Both the position numbers and the translations under genes were made by a program. DNA of 64,000 nt from Trichoplax adhaerens. Its lineage: Eukaryota; Placozoa; Uniplacotomia; Trichoplacea; Trichoplacidae. The notes beneath the pieces are model-generated. The model was not told where the DNA came from. It did not search any database and was given only the letters and a program-made list of their open reading frames with translations. Location: assembly GCF_000150275.1 (NCBI RefSeq), contig NW_002060950.1, positions 1,166,106-1,230,105 on the forward strand, in the 5' to 3' direction. Positions 27,516-39,775 of the stretch are shown here, piece by piece (within the stretch, counting starts at the first letter, position 1; each line of letters starts with the position of its first letter).

Positions 27516-29744
27516 ATAACTACTGCCATTGAACATACAAGGATAATACCCATCTTCCAAAGAAGCTCCAATCACAGACAATGGCAAAGCCAGTATGCCT
27601 ATATTGTTAATGCCATTCAGACAGTACCTACTGCAATATTAATTCCGTTATTTAGTTATTATGAATTATTAATAATCTAAAATTACAAGTAATATTTAAC
27701 CTGGTGCTATAATTGCGTTATCATCGTCTTTGAACGCGGCGTACTGGATGTTCTTCCTATCAAATCATTAATTATAACAATTTGGAAATTTTTATGTCAT
27801 TAAATTTAATACAAAACGCCATATAGAATAAGGAGGAAAGGCTTCATTAATGGCGCTATAGCATATTCTTATTGAATAGTTTAAAAGTGCAAAGAAAATG
27901 TAAAATACACTTTAAATAGCTGACTATCTAAATACATTTGGTTAATATCTTCGTGTAGACTTTTTATTACTATCTTGTTCTCTCTCTTCTAAACAAGCAT
28001 GTTATGCAAATACTTCATAGCACATATACGGTCTGCTCGTAATGGATGCATATCTGCTTTACTACATAATCATCAATGACCATTACACGACTGTACTTTA
28101 CGCAAAGACTAATCAAAATAAGTAATTATGCTTTAATGTTCCTAAATCATCCGAAAATTTTGGTATCTAACGTCTTTCATCCAGGTCCAATTAAAGATGT
28201 CGACTGCAAGTGATGAGGCAGTCCATAAATTAACTAACTGCTAACTTTACCGCTAACTTAACTGTCAGACCCATTGCAGTTTATAAACTGCCATATATAT
28301 ATGTAATAGGTAGGTAGTTATTAGGAGTGTGATCAATAGTCTAGAAGCTTCAATTTGTACGGTTCATCAGACTTTGACTGGTTTAAAATGTATATATCAG
28401 TTATGCTGATATATCGGGCAGTTTATAAATTTGAGGAAGCTGGCAGTAGAGTTTTGTAGAGTTGCTATTTTCTCGGCGGTTGATATCTCTAGGTCGAATT
28501 ATTACCATATTAATGTGAATGCTCATTTAACGAGAAAATATTAGATTTTAATTAAAGTATTATTTTTTAAATTCCTATAATCGATGTCTACCGTATTCTT
28601 AAAGTAGAAGTTGCGGTAAAATTAGAAAAATTGTTTTTCTCTGTCGTATAATGATCAATGATATATTTTATATGAAATAATTAACAAGGAAGTATTAAAT
28701 TAAAAAAAATACTTTTTACTTGTAAATTCCTATAATCGAAGTCTACCGTATTTTTGAAGTAGCAGATGTGGTAATTTAATATATTGTTTTCCTCTATTGT
28801 GCAATGATTGTTGATACGTACTGTGTGAAGTATGTATAATTATCTAATCAAAATTTTGATATTAATATAAACTGACAATATCTCTTCGTTACGTATTTGC
28901 CGAAAGAAGTGAAATAATCTTTAAGTCTGTGATCTAAGAGCTGAAATTCATTAGCACTTTGGATTAATTAGTATACGAATCATTTCAAAATCTCACCTTC
29001 GGTGTAAAATATCAAATTTTTTAGGTTGCAAAGTTTTTTATACGGTATTATTGTTTATAAAAATAATCTTAAAAATATGTTGATGGTTTATGGGATTGCA
29101 GAATAATTGCTTAAATTTTAAATGGACTAAAAAGACTTGATTTATGTTGAGCTGACTATTAAATTTGCGAAACATATTAATTTTAAATTTAGTATTATGA
29201 TACTTGAAAGAGTTATTTGTACAAACCAGGTGTTAAATTTTTAGCAAGTTATTGTATTCATTTATTCATCTATTTTAACGATCATCTTTCCGATGATAGA
29301 CGTCCATTTAATTAATTAATTTAATAATATGATTAATTGTCGTCAAAGAATCTACAAAATAAGTGAAAGCGGTGACTAAAACTCAAATTAAAAGATTAAA
29401 ATAGTATCTTGTATGTTTGATACTAAGTGTAATTAGATGAATCCATAGTATGGCTAATACATTGTAAATGTAGACTGATTATTTCATATTCGCTTTACCA
29501 TTAACATTATAATAGTGCGCTGATAAAATAGTATGATTGATTAAAATATCCTAATAATAACTATGAGACCAATAATCTGTACAGGACTATTGATTAAGTA
29601 GGAATATCTTCATAAATTATTATATCTTATTATATTTTGTGATAAGAATTTGAAATTATCGATTCCAATATTATCCTCAGTACTCACTACATATCTTACA
29701 ATAGAAATTATACAGTTCCTGTGTAATAAATAATTTATTCTTAC
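27516..29744. other. Spacer between GPCR pseudogene and receptor 3 flank
   Basis: No intact gene seen. It contains a possible inverted receptor fragment at about 27510-27640 (see findings) and a two-copy 155-bp tandem duplication at about 28555-28860. The rest is AT-rich without visible structure. Confidence 0.5.
28555..28860. repeat. Tandem duplication, 155-bp unit, two copies
   Basis: The phrase attcctataatcga(t/a)gtc at 28571 recurs at 28726. The copies also share taccgtatt, a (t)gaagtag/aagtagaag block, and a ttgtttt.ctct.tgt..aatgat block. The copies are moderately diverged. No coding capacity. Confidence 0.75.
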
Positions 29745-30134
29745 AAATGTTAGATTGGTCTAACAACCATTAAATGTTTAATACCAAATATTTCAATCGA
29801 TTTTTGATTTTTAGATTTCATATTGCTAAAGGAAGCGTAAGGTATATACAGTAAACACATGAGATGATTCCCCAATAACACACTTTGACCTTTCAGTTGA
29901 GGTTTAATGATCCTTCTGCGAGGATACCTTTTATAGTTTACTTTATACGTATCTAGTATTATACTTTCTCTACTATAAATTTCCAGAGGATTGATTATCT
30001 TCCTTAATTTATAAGTTATTGCCATCAATGCAGCAGCTTATACGTACACGTATGTAGAATATTTTGGCTACTGACTATTATAATTTAGGTAATATCTTTA
30101 CTAATTTCGATCGGTCTGATAAAAAAAAGTAATC

Positions 30135-31142
30135 ATGAATCAAAGTGAAACTCATGATTTACTAGCCTTTAGTAACTCGACGTTTGTGCTAAAACCCGAT
30201 CAAGTTACCGTTCGATTAATATTATATTATATTATTACTCTGCTGAGTATTATATGCAATTTGATTATCTTGATTGTAATAGCTCGAGATCGTAAATTAC
30301 GGACAAAAAGCAATTTATTTATAGTAAACTTAGCCATAATCGATGTCATTACTGGTTGTGCTAAAGATGTTTTCCTTATTATCACCCTCCATTATCAGCA
30401 TTGGATATTTGATCAAACTGTCTGCGAAATCAGTGGATTTATTAATATAATTTGTTATGATGTAACTATGATAACGTTAACATTTATTGCCGTTTTTCGC
30501 TATATCACTGTATTTCATGGTAAACATATTCGCATACGTAAAAAGCATGTCATCGCAGCTATTAATATCGTTTGGATATTATCGCTAATGGATTGCACAT
30601 TACCTCTAATTGGCTTTGGTCGATACATCTATATTCCACACGATTTTCTGTGCTTGCCTGTGCCTGATAAAATACCGGGTTATTTAACTTACCTCGCAAT
30701 AGTATTTGTTTTGGTGCCTTTTATTGTTATAACCTTTTGTTACCTTGCAATTCTGCTACGAATATTTAGTAACAATCACAGAATAGCAAGACAACTCAGA
30801 TTACCGCACACTAGTTCTAGACACTTTCGTGCTCAATCGTTGCGCCGCGAAATTGAAACCACTTGGAGAATGTTTTTCGTATACTTAGCTTTCATAATCA
30901 GCTTTGTGCCTTATGCCATTATTGTTTATTTACTATTACCAGCTAGATATAATGTTTCGCTAGATGTCCAATGGGTAGCAGGTTTTTTAGTCTGTGCTAA
31001 TAGTGCCGTTAATCCTTTTATATATTACATAATGTATCCGAAAATGCGTAAGGCATGTAATAGTCTGCTATACTCCCTAGTTAACCCAAACTTCAGATTG
31101 GTCTCCGCTGGAGTTAAACCTATCAAGATAGTGCCCAAATAG
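30135..31142 (+). CDS. Class A G-protein-coupled receptor (receptor 3), single exon
   Basis: Complete seven-pass rhodopsin-family receptor of 335 residues starting at ATG 30135, with two N-glycosylation sites (NQS, NST) before TM1. In order: CNLIIL in TM1 (the TM1 asparagine is kept), KSNLFIVNLAIID in TM2, the TM3 cysteine in TVCEI, FRY in place of DRY, TM4 VWILS, second-loop cysteine in FLCLP, TM5 VPF with FCYLA, TM6 FVPYA instead of CWxPY (the TM6 tryptophan is absent), and TM7 NPFIYY. The proximal tail is basic and the C terminus short. AATAAA occurs at 31198, 56 bp after the stop. It is the intact sister of the pseudogene 3.5 kb upstream. Ligand unknown. Confidence 0.93.
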   Translation: MNQSETHDLLAFSNSTFVLKPDQVTVRLILYYIITLLSIICNLIILIVIARDRKLRTKSNLFIVNLAIIDVITGCAKDVFLIITLHYQHWIFDQTVCEISGFINIICYDVTMITLTFIAVFRYITVFHGKHIRIRKKHVIAAINIVWILSLMDCTLPLIGFGRYIYIPHDFLCLPVPDKIPGYLTYLAIVFVLVPFIVITFCYLAILLRIFSNNHRIARQLRLPHTSSRHFRAQSLRREIETTWRMFFVYLAFIISFVPYAIIVYLLLPARYNVSLDVQWVAGFLVCANSAVNPFIYYIMYPKMRKACNSLLYSLVNPNFRLVSAGVKPIKIVPK

Positions 31143-33350
31143 TAAATTTTTGTCGAGTTTAATGTCATTTAGAACTACTAATGAATGTTTATTTACGAAT
31201 AAAGAATTAGCTGTATAGTAATACTATACAGTACGCATACACAAGTAAGCTGCAAGTTAATTTAAATTATCAGCGCAATTCTTATTACAATAAAGATTTC
31301 ATGGTATTAGAAGTTTAAATCACTAACAATTTAAGATTTAAAGCGATGCATAACTCAATAATGCCATTGAGGATATTATTGGTTTAGCAATTTATCTAAT
31401 TGGAATGTTAACTAGTTTTAGCGGCTAAAGTGGTTCTACTATAATCATAGAATACCGCATAAAATGGGATTTATGAACTTGAATTAATGACCCTGTCATG
31501 TAGATTTTGTGTGGAATTCCAATGTATAGTAAGTTTTAAACGGCTTACATAGTCATAGATTTCTTAAATACACTCTTTGAATCTCTGTAACTTTTTAATC
31601 TCACTCTCGCTGTTTCTTCATACTTACATTGTGCATATTCATGTATATGTTGTATGTATCGTTAAATGTATGCCTTAGACTGTATAGCAGATCTACTTAC
31701 GTTTTTAGGAACATAAACTAATCATAGGTAAATTGGAATAAATTTCGCACCTTGCAAACCGAAGCTAATTAGAATATTGAAGTACTGCTTGTGATCTAAA
31801 ATATCAATATTGTACATTTACCGTGCACGGTTTTCCTGTGATTACCCACTCGTAATCGTAACTTATTGCTAATATCGCTTAAAGTCATTATGATGTCTGA
31901 AAATGTCGTGTCCTTTTACGCGATAGTAGATAGTTTAATGACCAAGACGGCGAATCTAGAACATTATCTGTAAAATATATTAGTAAGGTATCGTGATTGC
32001 AAAGTGTTGTAGTTAAAGCTTAAAAGATGGACAGGATAAACGTGAGAGATGGCATTCACTCGAACTTACTCATTCATACTTTGCTGATGTCCACCATGGC
32101 AAAATTGCCATTACCATCTCGGTAGACAGTTGTTTACTAGGTGGACTGCTGCTTATTTCGCTGACAGTGACCATGGATTACGAGAGATATGTACAGTATC
32201 CATTTTAGTAGTCTATGGCCTCTACGCCGTACTCCATGCTTGCAGTCAATTAAATTAATATCTCCATTTCTTATGACGGTCTCTCGTAGCCATGATGCGT
32301 ACTTATTTGTACAGTATGCCTGCGTCTGCTGATTCAGATGTCATTTATGATACAAGAAATGCTGCTGGCATAAATATGATCTGAATGTAGCGATTGAGTT
32401 AAGTACGGACTTCTCAACAAGAAATGATCTTATCGAAAAGTCCCTGATTTAAGTTGTAGGTGAGTAAATCAGAATATCGAGTCAATTAATATAATTGCAG
32501 GTAATTTTAGATGATTTTAAAATAGCTTTGGATTATGTATCATTATTATATAAGTATACGGCATTACGATATCATACTGCCAACAAAGCTGCCGGAAGTT
32601 GCTTCTCGGCCTCAAGTGTACGCATTGAAGTTTATTGATTTTTTTACTTTTAGCTCACCACTGTCTGAGAGATTGATCACGATATGTCCATATTACTAGT
32701 ACAACTACTGTGGGTGCTGAAGGTAGTAATGCAACGATGATATGTTATACGATTTGCATTATTGGCTAGTTCTGTTTAATTATATATAACCTATCCCCCT
32801 GTATATTCTATATTAATCGATATGTCATCTTGCTCAAGTAGCGAAAGACTGTATGTTCACATTCAGTCGATGATCATGGGAAGTAAAGATGGATATACAG
32901 TATTATTTTCAAGCTGTATCCGCTGGAAAATGGACTGTTGTAGTTTTATTTTGAATGTTGGCCAATATAGCAATATTGGAACTCGATTGGATATTGTAAA
33001 TTGCCTACTAACGCTTTAAAATGAAATCAACATGGCGTGAAATTCGCCAAGTATTCAAGCGTGGGATTTTGTCGCACTATAATGTCATATCAATTTTAGA
33101 ATTATCCTACAAGTAGATGTTGTAACCATCGTGACCATTTCGCGAAATAATTTCTCCTTACCTATGGTGACTAGTCATTGACTACGCAGTAGCAGTTGTA
33201 CAAGGGCTACTAGAAGGAAATCTAGATTATTTTTCTAGTAGTCCATTTGTGTTTCGAAGGCTGCTTAACCCACATTCCCCCTCTCCTAACCGCACCTATT
33301 CTTTTCCCCCACTTCTAAGCCATGGCAAGAAAACGTCTTTTGTATTTCTT
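31143..33350. other. Spacer between receptor 3 and the repeat upstream of UBTD
   Basis: Contains the probable poly(A) signal of receptor 3 (31198). A short inverted repeat has arms catggattacgagaga near 32172 and tctctcgtagccatg near 32280, about 95 bp apart. No supportable gene. From about 33240 the sequence becomes somewhat more GC-rich as the conserved-gene half of the window begins. Confidence 0.5.
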
Positions 33351-33353
33351 TTC

Positions 33354-34080
33354 AAGGTCCCTCTACGCTGTAATGCAATCCGATGTGATGATAACTTGCA
33401 GTATCTCCCAATGCAAAACGCGTATCATAAATAATGGATAAATAGAGTACAGTGGAGGAAAAATAGTCTGCAAAATCGTATACAGTGTGCGCACGGGTAT
33501 ATGGTGTAGAATATTATGTGGTATCGATCTATTCTATCTATCCTTGTTTTAATCTTCAACTAATAATTTGTATGTCCTATAAAAGTCTTGACAAGGAAGC
33601 AAACTTCTCTACCCTGTAATGCAAGCAGATGAGATGATAACTTGCAGTATCTCCCAATGCAAAACGCGTATCATAAATAATGGATAAATAGAGTACAGTG
33701 GAGGAAAAATTGTCTGCAAAATAGGCATCGTATAGTGTAGAATATTATATGCTATCGATCTATTCTATCCTCCTTTTAATCTTCGACTGATAATCTGTAT
33801 GTCCTATAAAAGTCTTGACAAGGAAGCAAACTTCTCTACCCTGTAATGCAATTAGATGTGATGATAACTTGCAGTATTTCCCAATGCAAAATGCGCATCA
33901 TAAATAATGGATAAATAGAGTTCAGTGGAGGAAAAATTGTCTGCAAAATAGGCATCGTATACGGCGTTTGCAAGAGTATATTGGGTAGAATATTATCGAT
34001 CTATTCTATCCTTCTTTTAATCTTCGACTGATAATCGATATGGCCTATCAAAGTCTTGACAAGGAAGCAATCTTCTCTGT
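33354..34080. repeat. Tandem repeat upstream of UBTD, ~227-246-bp unit, three copies
   Basis: Three consecutive copies anchored by gtaatgca at 33370, 33616 and 33843. Each carries gatgataacttgcagtat, then caatgcaaaa.gcg.atcataaataatgg and a gtggaggaaaaat block. Each ends with cctat(a/c)aaagtcttgacaa at about 33574, 33803 and 34042. Copy-to-copy differences are few, so the array is younger than the other repeats on the left. It ends about 670 bp before the UBTD start codon. Confidence 0.85.
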
Positions 34081-34749
34081 TTTATATTCTAGCTCAAAGA
34101 AGTAGTTGAGAATGGACATCTTACAAGACCGCCATTGCTGTCCAGTTATAGTACTATCGACGAAACCGTCCAGCTGTTCAATACTGTACACTGTATACGT
34201 CGACAACAAGTGGCAAGTGTATCCAAGTCTGTTGTGTAGACGGCAAGGAAATCTTTTCCTCCACGATGACGTCATCCTGTACCGTACCGTAGCACACTTG
34301 CTATACCATGTCGCATGTATGACAGCGTACCAATAGGATGACTATCAAGCAGATGGCCTGAGTGACATGGGAGACGCGGCTGACTGAACAACAAGTCCAA
34401 CTTGTGGACGTTGACCGGACAGACACGACGACGGACAGGACAGACAGCAATCGGTGCCCATTTCATTTGGAGACTTGACTTGGTGCTTGTTGATCGCGAT
34501 TTGATGGCTGGCTGCTGGAGAAATTGAATATCTATCGAAGTTGGTGATTCATTAATCTTGCTGACATTAGATAGCTTACATTGGTATCAACTTGACAAGA
34601 AGAATCTGCTGTTGGGGACGACTGTTATACTAGTGGGAGTATATTGAAGAAAAGAGACCCTTGAGTATCGTGTTGTTGTTGTGGCAAAAGAAGAAGGTGG
34701 ATTGAAGATTTCAAGACATTGGACAGTCCCGTCGACAATTGCAGTCATT
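34081..34749 (+). promoter_or_regulatory. Upstream region of UBTD with TGTAC-type words
   Basis: A locally GC-richer stretch directly upstream of the UBTD start. It holds aatactgtacactgtatac (about 34178) and ctgtaccgtaccgtagc (about 34277), the same kind of palindromic TGTAC/GTACA words that crowd the 5' ends of the kinase and the NUP107/QDPR pair. Open frames on both strands here are short overlapping shadows. Promoter role is inferred from position only. Confidence 0.4.
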
Positions 34750-37700
34750 ATGGGTGCCTGTTTAAGTCAACGTGCTGGCCGAGCCAGCGAAACGGAGAGC
34801 ATGGAGAATGATATTCAACGCAATACAGGTAAGATGAGATGATATACTTTCTATCGAGAGGCCACAAGTCAATAAACAACAGTTGTACTAGTCATGGAGG
34901 ATGATGATGACTTTGATACAGTTCTACAAGTCTGTCGGTAGATGCATTGCGATCGTCTTGGCTCAACCATAGCATGATGGCCAAATTTGCTATTCGTGCT
35001 GGTTGGCAATCGATCAGGCTTGCACTAAATCCTTTTCCGATCTACTGGATGACGATGATATACGTCCACAGATCGGCTGACGATAATAATAAAATACTTG
35101 TCATAGTCTATTCATGATCAGCCACGATAGGGATACCGTTTTTCGAGAGCAGACTCTAAATCAACATCGCTACCGTAGAAGAAGCATTCCCGATTAAGCA
35201 AATTGACATTCCTGCCAGAAGCAATACGTAACTAAAGTCGATTTTGTATGCGCCATCTTGTATTGCAATGAAAAGCTAATGCATACAATGACTCTACAAA
35301 TTCCCACAATAATTTTATAATCAATCATCGTTTAAGCTATTCATGCTGAGTATGGAAGTAATCGGGGGTTATTGGGAACGGGGGCCGAGTTGGGGTGCTT
35401 TAATTCCTTACAAAATAGGTCATGACGGTCCAAATCATTCGATAACGACTGGGCAAAATGCCCAACAAGAAGTAATCTTAACATAATACGAGAAAGGGGA
35501 TCTCTTTCCATATCGCCAGTGCCGTTTATAAAAAGAACAATCTCCTACACAGTAGTAGTATACTGGATATAAATCGATAGTTGCAGTCGTTCTGAACTTG
35601 CGGTAGCAACAATGTGCTCAAGAAGGATTAATGGACTGCTATATCAATCAATCAATCGATTACATCGCACTTTTATACCTTGCTAATTATTATTGTCAAA
35701 GGTAGAGTAGCTACTGACCGTCTTATTATACAGGATGTTTCTTCTTCTTTTTCTTCTTATTCATTTTTGGTCAACAAATGACAAAGACACTTATGGCACA
35801 ATATCGTCATCATCAATACTAGTTAGAAATCCATGTTCAACAGTACAATCCAAAGCATAAGGTAGAGTAGACAAGGTGAAAGGTATTGCGTCCATACGCA
35901 TATTTTTCTGATTGACTACAGAGTCATAAAAGGAAAACTGCCACAAATTGAAAGCTTTCAACAATGTACAGTCTCCATCTCTATCCGTCTTCAACAGTAT
36001 TATCATAGGTTTATCATGATACCCTAACTCCTTGACCATTTAGCCTAGAGACAGTAAATACTATTGAAGAAATGATTCCTTTCCACATTATCACGGTATA
36101 GAAATAGTCCATTTTCCTTCAACGCGTGCCGGTTCTAAATAACTGACGATGTAACTCCCAGACCATTTAGCCTAGAGACAGTAAATACTATTGAAGATTT
36201 AAATGAAGAAATGATTCCTTTCCACATTATCACGGTATAGAAATAGTCCATTTTCCTTCAACGCGTGCCGGTTCTAAATAATTGAGGATGGATATCCATG
36301 ACAATAGTGGAGTGTAAATCTAAAAACAACTTTTGCTTTTTGGGATAAATACGTTCTATAGGAGTAGAACCAATTTAAACCATGTCTTTCTAGCCTACTG
36401 TACAATAAAAGAATAACATCATGTTCTAGATTTATGAAATAACTAATCCATTTTATCTACTGTATTTATAGATTGATTGATATACCGCTTCGTCTTTTAT
36501 AGTCACTCCTATCAAGGGCGCTCTTGTAATATAGTAACTCTTACTTCCAGTCACTGTCGAATGATTAGAAGCATTTGCCTTTCTATTCATGCAGAATAGA
36601 CTGTATGTTAAAGGATGAAGAATCCAAGATATAAAGGCTATTTCTCTATTCTGCTCCATGGAAATATCCTAACTCTTGCAATACTATAGTACTATAGCAT
36701 AGCACATTCTGTAGTAAACAAATTGAAATCTGTTTTATTTGTTGATGTCATCATAAGCGTTCTGTTCAAGGAGGATAACTAATTTGGATCCACACGTTGA
36801 CAGTACAGTATATCGCATAATCAAGTAATGGATGATTAATAAAACGCTGGAGTTCAATGACTGTAGTATGGAAACACCCAATAGAAAGAAATTGATTTGA
36901 TGTCAACATTTTTTTATGATTGTGACTTCCAAAAAAGCTCCATTTCAGCAGATTCCCGACGAATACGGGACTACTGTAGCGTACAGTAATTCAATTTCTT
37001 CCTAAAAAGATCGTCTATAGACGGTATTTTCGACAACATGGAAGGCCTTTGACTATCATTTACAGTCAAAAATGAGAGATGTGTACAGTCTTCTTAAGTA
37101 TATTGGCCTTGGAATTAACTTGACTAACTAAATATCAATTATTCAATAGAAAAAAAATACACTAGTTACTATTGATATTTGCAACGTTGTGGTGGGTAAT
37201 AATTAGATATAATCAATCCTGCAATTTTTTCACTTCCACTGTAATAATAGAAGGTGCAAGGACTACTAAAAGTAAAATAGTTCCCCGATAAAAGTAATCA
37301 TAATTAACGGCTTTCATTTCATCATCGAATGAAACTATCATTGATGAATTATTAGTTATTGCATCTTTTTAATTTATTGGATCTTGAATAGTTCCTTTCG
37401 GCCATAATCGCCCATTGCAACCAATGAAAATGAAATGGACAGCTCCAACTCCAATGACCGATAAACAATTGAAGCAAAAACGGCAAGAATTTTGGGAAAC
37501 AGCGCCGGTATATGAAGGACGCCGAGAGATTTGGAATGCGCTACAAGCCGCTACTCAAACAGACGATTTACAATTAGCCCAGGCGATCATTGATAGTGCC
37601 AATGTTATCCTTCCTACAGGTAAGACTATCCGTTACTTCATACTATCGATCTTCCATAAGCAAACTATTTTAGAATGGCACCATAGCTGAAAATGGAATT

Positions 37701-38510
37701 GAATTTGTTGCCAGTTCATGCCAAATAACTGTTTTGACTTTCCCATACTGTATCAGTCGACGTATTGAAAAATGAGTAGCGACTTTATTAGAAAGATGCG
37801 ATATTTTCTGTCACCTTTTTGCGTTAGTAGTAGTGTGCAATATTGTAAACCAAGGTACTGTATTGATCAGCTTTGCTATATAATCAGTGGCTATTTTGTT
37901 CAACTTTTTCCTACTCGATTGTAGTTATTCGTCCATTTATTTTCAATCTTATGTAGCTGTAGAGTAGTCGACATAATAAAGTCACGATATATTTATGATA
38001 CGTTATAGTCTGGGATATACTCCTCGATCACTTGGTACGCGTCTATCATACTGATTGCAGGATTTCACATTTTATCCTTTAAATTTATTAGGCTCCTTAG
38101 CCAGTGCTTACGATGAATTGGGCAATCATTATGTTTTACCGGAGTACTGTCTTAGCGAGCCAACTAACCTGATCAGCAATAACGGTAGTGACGAGGAAGA
38201 CTCCAATCATCTCATTCCGGAGAAGCAAGATCAAAATATCGACGATATTGATGATAAATTTAAATTTTCAATTAAATTGAGATTATCCTCTAGTAAAGAG
38301 GAAAAGTTAAGAGTCCACAACTCGCAAACGATATTACAAGCTAAACGTCACCTGTGTGATATCATAGGCGTAGAACCGCATCAACAGCGATGGTATTTTT
38401 ATGGACGCAAACTGGAAGACAAAATGAAGATTGAAGATTCCAAATTAAGTAATGGCTATGTAGTACAAGTCGTTACTGATGGCATTCAACCTCCAACGCC
38501 TGTTGCTTAA
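34750..38510 (+). CDS. UBTD: UBTD1/UBTD2-like ubiquitin domain-containing protein
   Basis: Three exons, 34750-34828, 37392-37619 and 38092-38510, join in phase (all phase 1) to 241 residues; human UBTD1 has 227. The start MGACLSQ resembles the family's MGxC beginning, fitting N-myristoylation plus palmitoylation. Exon 2 carries the N-terminal UBTD domain (RPLQPMKMKW, PMTDKQLKQKRQEFWETAP, then EGRREIWNAL). Exon 3 completes it with YDELGNHYVLPEYCLS, followed by an acidic linker and a C-terminal ubiquitin-like domain (IKLRLSSSKEEKLRVH to VVQVV). The first acceptor after intron 2 (38060) would break frame; the one at 38091 restores GSLASAYDELG, aligning with the human sequence. Known family role: adaptor linked to E2 enzymes and ubiquitin-dependent regulation, including p53/MDM2 and YAP in mammals; the role here is inferred. 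Intron 1 is 2.56 kb and intron 2 is 472 bp. Confidence 0.95.
36025..36289. repeat. Tandem duplication inside UBTD intron 1, 127-bp unit
   Basis: The phrase gaccatttagcctagagac occurs at 36034 and 36161. Both copies run through tattgaag, gaaatgattcctttccac, cacggtatagaaatag and ttcaacgcgtgccggttc. Copy 2 has an internal insertion of about 11 bp (atttaaatgaa). The copies are otherwise almost identical, so the event is recent. Confidence 0.9.
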
Positions 38511-39666
38511 AAAAAGAACATTAGGCGTTGCTTTCTAACTTATAAATTAAAGATGATATATACGTATTGTAAAATGATATTATACTTCACACATGCCTAA
38601 CCTATCTAGACGTCTATGAAGAGTAACTTAGGTATCTTAGGCAAATCGGTGATAGAATCTAGTGTAGGAAAGAATTTACTTCAATTCACATTTTAAGCAA
38701 TGAACTTACCTGTATATCTGCCTGTCAAACGTAAAGATAACTTCTTGTTTTGGTATATGAATGCGAATATGGTCAATTTTTTTAATTAATTTATACAAAA
38801 AGAGTGATAGATATTAGATAGAGTTGATCTGTAGTCGGTTATTGCTTCATCATTTTTTATTGACATTAATGTTCACTAAATACTATCAATTCACTATGAG
38901 TTTGAACCTATGACTTTAACAGACTACCCCTAGTTCGTTCCATCTTGATAATGTTGTACAGATCTTGGATCTGCTCATTCCTTTCGTGGTTCAACTTTAC
39001 CGTCATATAATTCTTCTTTAGGTAAACCGTTTAGTTATATTAATTTGTACAACCACAAAGAATACAATACTTTAGCACGTAATAATTCATTTACTAGACT
39101 ATTTTCGAGTAATCTGCAAAGTGACGGGTATCCCGTCAAAATCTCGAAATTAGCAGCAATCGGACGCTTTTTTGATGCTTCCATAAAGCATGCAAGTGCC
39201 TTGTTTTGCCAATATTTTTGTCGTACTGTATATTAATGGCCAAGTATAATGTACGATTTATTTACGTACAGTGTAATAATCACTACAATAAATTCAAGTA
39301 ACAAGAATTACGTAAAATATGAATTATTGTAAAACCAGTTCTAATGGTTACTAAATGCCTTTCGCCAATGGACCATGTAGAAAACTTATTGCTACGGACT
39401 TGTCTCCATGGTGTAACATTTTTGCCTTACTAAAACTTAGGATTTCTATTTCTTCAATAAAGATTGATCCATTGCCACAATCAATTACTTTTAAGATTAT
39501 CCTAGATCTGTATACATTTTCCGGTAACAACATTTTTATTTTTCGTTAAAACTATCACTTTAGTACATTACACATCAACTTTATGAATTTTTAGTCTTTT
39601 ATGAGGATCAGTTGTAGATAAAAGCAAAAAGATCCAAAACAAATTACCTTATTAATCAAAAAGAGA
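38511..39666. other. Spacer between UBTD and the assembly gap
   Basis: Contains the UBTD 3' flank. Short open frames on both strands at 39045-39236 and 39351-39549 overlap each other and resemble nothing I recognise. No supportable gene. Confidence 0.5.
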
Positions 39667-39775
39667 NNNNNNNNNNNNNNNNNNNNNNNNNNNNNNNNNN
39701 NNNNNNNNNNNNNNNNNNNNNNNNNNNNNNNNNNNNNNNNNNNNNNNNNNNNNNNNNNNNNNNNNNNNNNNNNNN
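39667..39775. other. Assembly gap (109 N)
   Basis: A run of 109 N, followed directly by a run of about 19 C (39779-39797). The true sequence and length are unknown; a C homopolymer at a gap edge is a typical cause of a sequencing stop. Confidence 0.98.

Noticed and set aside
35791-36039. 82-codon minus-strand frame in UBTD intron 1
   Set aside because: No recognisable domain; its start touches the 127-bp duplication and it lies antisense within an intron.
38061-38091. Acceptor at 38060 (ttgcag) for UBTD exon 3
   Set aside because: It would put the exon out of phase with exon 2; the acceptor at 38091 keeps phase and restores the conserved GSLASAYDELG.
39351-39549. Overlapping plus and minus frames near the gap
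   Set aside because: Each is a mirror of the other and neither resembles a family.
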